Shown: in pieces, positions 14,023 to 15,297 of the stretch
Layout: each line of letters begins with the position of its first letter
How positions within the stretch are numbered: the first letter of the stretch is position 1
Source: JBBQNY01 sp038255255
GTDB lineage: Bacteria > Pseudomonadota > Gammaproteobacteria > Xanthomonadales > Ahniellaceae
Assembly (NCBI GenBank): GCA_038255255.1
Contig: JBBSLL010000046.1
Coordinates: 1 to 15,297 of the forward strand
Length of the DNA: 15,297 nt
Direction of reading: 5' to 3'
Translations under genes and position numbers: made by a program
Notes under the pieces: model-generated
Database searches by the model: none
Told to the model about the DNA's origin: nothing
The model's input: only the letters and a program-made list of their open reading frames with translations

Positions 14023-14051
14023 TTGCATTGTCCGATCATGTTCACTAATGT
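14023..14051 (+). promoter_or_regulatory. Candidate promoter overlapping the operator
   Basis: TTGCAT (14023-14028) could be a -35 box. The AT-rich ACTAATGT at 14044-14051 could supply the -10 box, either ACTAAT after 15 bases or TAATGT after 17. Neither is a strong match. If correct, the operator overlaps the -10 box and the start site, so a bound repressor would block polymerase. Confidence 0.35.
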
Positions 14052-14070
14052 ACTAGCGCATTAGTACATT
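14045..14070. promoter_or_regulatory. TrpR-type operator in front of the TrpR-family gene
   Basis: AATGTACTA (14047-14055) and TAGTACATT (14062-14070) are a perfect 9-bp inverted repeat around 6 bases. A second, overlapping inverted repeat is CTAATG (14045-14050) with CATTAG (14059-14064), centred 4 bases to the left. The half-site GTACTA/TAGTAC closely resembles the E. coli trp operator halves (ACTAG/CTAGTAC). The AT-rich block stands out from its GC-rich surroundings and ends 9 bases before the ATG at 14080. That fits binding and autoregulation by the encoded repressor, and control of hisG behind it. Confidence 0.75.
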
Positions 14071-14079
14071 GGACTGGAC

Positions 14080-14412
14080 ATGAAGCGTCGACCGCCGTTG
14101 ACTCCACGGGAACAAGCCGCCGCCCTCGCGGACCTGAGCGCCGCATTGGCGAGGCTGCGCGATGCAGGCGAGGTCCAGGCGTTCCTGCGCGACCTGTGCA
14201 CGCCGGCAGAACTCGAAGCCATTGCCGACCGCTGGCAGGTCGTCCCGCACCTGCTCCGCGGCGAGCCCTACCGTGAGATCCACGACGCGACAGCCGTCAG
14301 CGTCACCACCATCGGCAGGGTGGCGCGCTGTCTCGCGGAACCTGGTAGCGGATATCTGCTCGCTGCGCGCCGACTGGGCATCGCCGGCTCGCGCGCTGGC
14401 GCCACCCGGTGA
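14080..14412 (+). CDS. hisR: TrpR/YerC-family repressor, probable regulator of histidine biosynthesis
   Basis: The 110-residue protein belongs to the Trp-repressor superfamily, closer to YerC/YecD than to TrpR itself. After a helical N-terminal dimerisation region (about 8-40), it has CTPAELEAIADRWQVVPHLL (40-59), RGEPYREIHD, and the helix-turn-helix TAVSVTTIGRVARCL (71-85), then the YerC-like GSGY. It should be a cytosolic homodimer with a small-molecule corepressor. TrpR-family regulators named HisR/YerC have been proposed by comparative genomics to control histidine genes. Here the gene overlaps hisG (GTGA) and has a TrpR-like palindrome 9 bases before its ATG, so histidine-responsive autoregulation of the his operon is the likeliest role. 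No tryptophan genes are nearby. The symbol follows that inference. The ribosome-binding site is weak. Confidence 0.85.
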   Translation: MKRRPPLTPREQAAALADLSAALARLRDAGEVQAFLRDLCTPAELEAIADRWQVVPHLLRGEPYREIHDATAVSVTTIGRVARCLAEPGSGYLLAARRLGIAGSRAGATR

Positions 14413-15297
14413 TCGCGCGCAATCGCCTGCGCATCGCGGCGCAGAAGTCCGGCCGGCTCGCCGAGCCTGCGCGACAGTTGCTGGCACGCGCCGGCCTGGA
14501 ATTCCGCCAGAGCCGGGACCGGCTGTTCTGTTTCGGAGAAACCTTTGCGATCGACCTGTTGCTGGTGCGCGATGACGACATCCCGGGACTGATTACCCAG
14601 GGCGCCTGCGACCTCGGCATCGTTGGCCGGAATGTGCTCGTCGAACAGTCGCTCGCGGCGCGACGCGCGGGGGCACCCGCACCGTGCGTCGAGCTGCTGC
14701 CGCTGGGTTTCGGGCGCTGCCGGCTGTCCATCGCCGCGCCACAGCGCTTGGCGTTCGAGGGTCCGGCGAGCCTGTCGGGTCAGCGGATTGCTACGACGTA
14801 TCCGCGCCTGCTCGAGCGCTGGCTCGCCGAGCAGCAGGTGGAGGCCACGATCGTCGAGCTCTCGGGGTCCGTCGAAATTGCACCTAGCCTGGGTACCGCC
14901 GATGCCATCTGCGACCTGGTGTCGAGCGGCGCCACGCTGTCGGCCAACCAGCTCGAGGAGCTCGCCACCGTGCTGGAGAGCGAGGCCGTGCTGGTTGGGC
15001 CCGAAGGTGCGTTGGCCGGCGTGCGCGCCGAACTGCTCGAAGACCTGGTCCGCCGCATCGCCGGGGTGTTGACGGTTCGCGATGCGCGACTGCTGATGCT
15101 GCGCGCGCCGCGTGCGCGCATCGACGAAGTCCGCGCGTTGCTGCCCGTTTCCGCGAACTCGATCGTGTTGAGCGTCGAAGGGCAGGGCGACGAGGTGGCG
15201 CTGCAGGCCATCTGCCCGAGCGACGTCAACTGGGTGCAGCTCGAGGGAATGAAGCGCGCCGGTGCCCATTCGCTGCTGGTGCTGCCGGTCGAGCGGA
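14409..15297 (+). CDS. hisG: ATP phosphoribosyltransferase, long form (3' end cut by window)
   Basis: First committed enzyme of histidine synthesis: ATP and PRPP give phosphoribosyl-ATP. The visible 296 residues include AAQKSGRLAEPARQLLARAG near the N-terminus, GACDLGIVGRNVLVE (65-79), and the family signature EIAPSLGTADAICDLVSSGA (156-175) followed by TL, which forms the PRPP site. A C-terminal ACT-like regulatory domain from about residue 225 marks the hexameric long form, which is normally feedback-inhibited by histidine and does not need HisZ. E. coli HisG has 299 residues, so only the last few codons are missing. The start is GTG 14409, overlapping the repressor stop as GTGA. The rest of a his operon probably follows outside the window. 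Confidence 0.95.
   Translation, partial: MIARNRLRIAAQKSGRLAEPARQLLARAGLEFRQSRDRLFCFGETFAIDLLLVRDDDIPGLITQGACDLGIVGRNVLVEQSLAARRAGAPAPCVELLPLGFGRCRLSIAAPQRLAFEGPASLSGQRIATTYPRLLERWLAEQQVEATIVELSGSVEIAPSLGTADAICDLVSSGATLSANQLEELATVLESEAVLVGPEGALAGVRAELLEDLVRRIAGVLTVRDARLLMLRAPRARIDEVRALLPVSANSIVLSVEGQGDEVALQAICPSDVNWVQLEGMKRAGAHSLLVLPVER

Overview
The window is GC-rich chromosomal DNA with short intergenic gaps and many ATGA/GTGA stop-start overlaps. It most likely comes from a gammaproteobacterium of, or close to, the Xanthomonadales. Three things point there: an N-acetylornithine carbamoyltransferase in place of ornithine carbamoyltransferase, a fused acetylglutamate kinase/synthase, and a HisS N-terminus of the Xanthomonas type (MIKPRT...). 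Nothing in the window looks like a prophage, insertion sequence, CRISPR array or plasmid. It is core metabolism with a few unusual details.

Layout. 1-72 (+) is the last few codons of an unidentified gene, followed by a hairpin at 101-123. On the minus strand, cysS (1945-572) and sufE (575-129) are joined by a GTGA overlap and share a likely promoter at 1966-1992. Divergent from them, 2083-2640 (+) encodes an exported glycine-zipper protein. Next come a 232-base leader ending in a strong rho-independent terminator (2817-2839) and the arginine operon on the plus strand: argF' (2873-3916), argG (3913-5127), argE (5176-6276), argB/argA fusion (6273-7583), argC (7599-8543), argH (8540-9841) and a small conserved gene of unknown function (9841-10296). 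tRNA-Pro(CGG) lies on the minus strand at 10401-10477, and a REP-like hairpin sits at 10565-10590. The right end is a histidine region: hisS (10629-12011, TTG start) overlaps an unusual 630-residue histidine/aromatic ammonia-lyase (12008-13900). After a 179-base gap with a TrpR-type operator come a TrpR/YerC-family repressor (14080-14412) and hisG (14409 to beyond the window end).

How the genes fit together. The arginine genes give an almost complete acetylated route: glutamate to N-acetylglutamate and its phosphate (ArgB/A fusion), to the semialdehyde (ArgC), transamination (ArgD, not in this window), carbamoylation of N-acetylornithine (ArgF'), deacetylation of N-acetylcitrulline (ArgE), then ArgG and ArgH. 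The histidine region combines supply (hisG), control (TrpR-family regulator with its own operator) and two histidine-using enzymes (HisRS and, if it acts on histidine, the ammonia-lyase).

The items most worth following up are the enlarged ammonia-lyase with altered active-site positions coupled to hisS, the operator in front of the TrpR-family gene, and the terminator/antiterminator-like leader in front of argF'.
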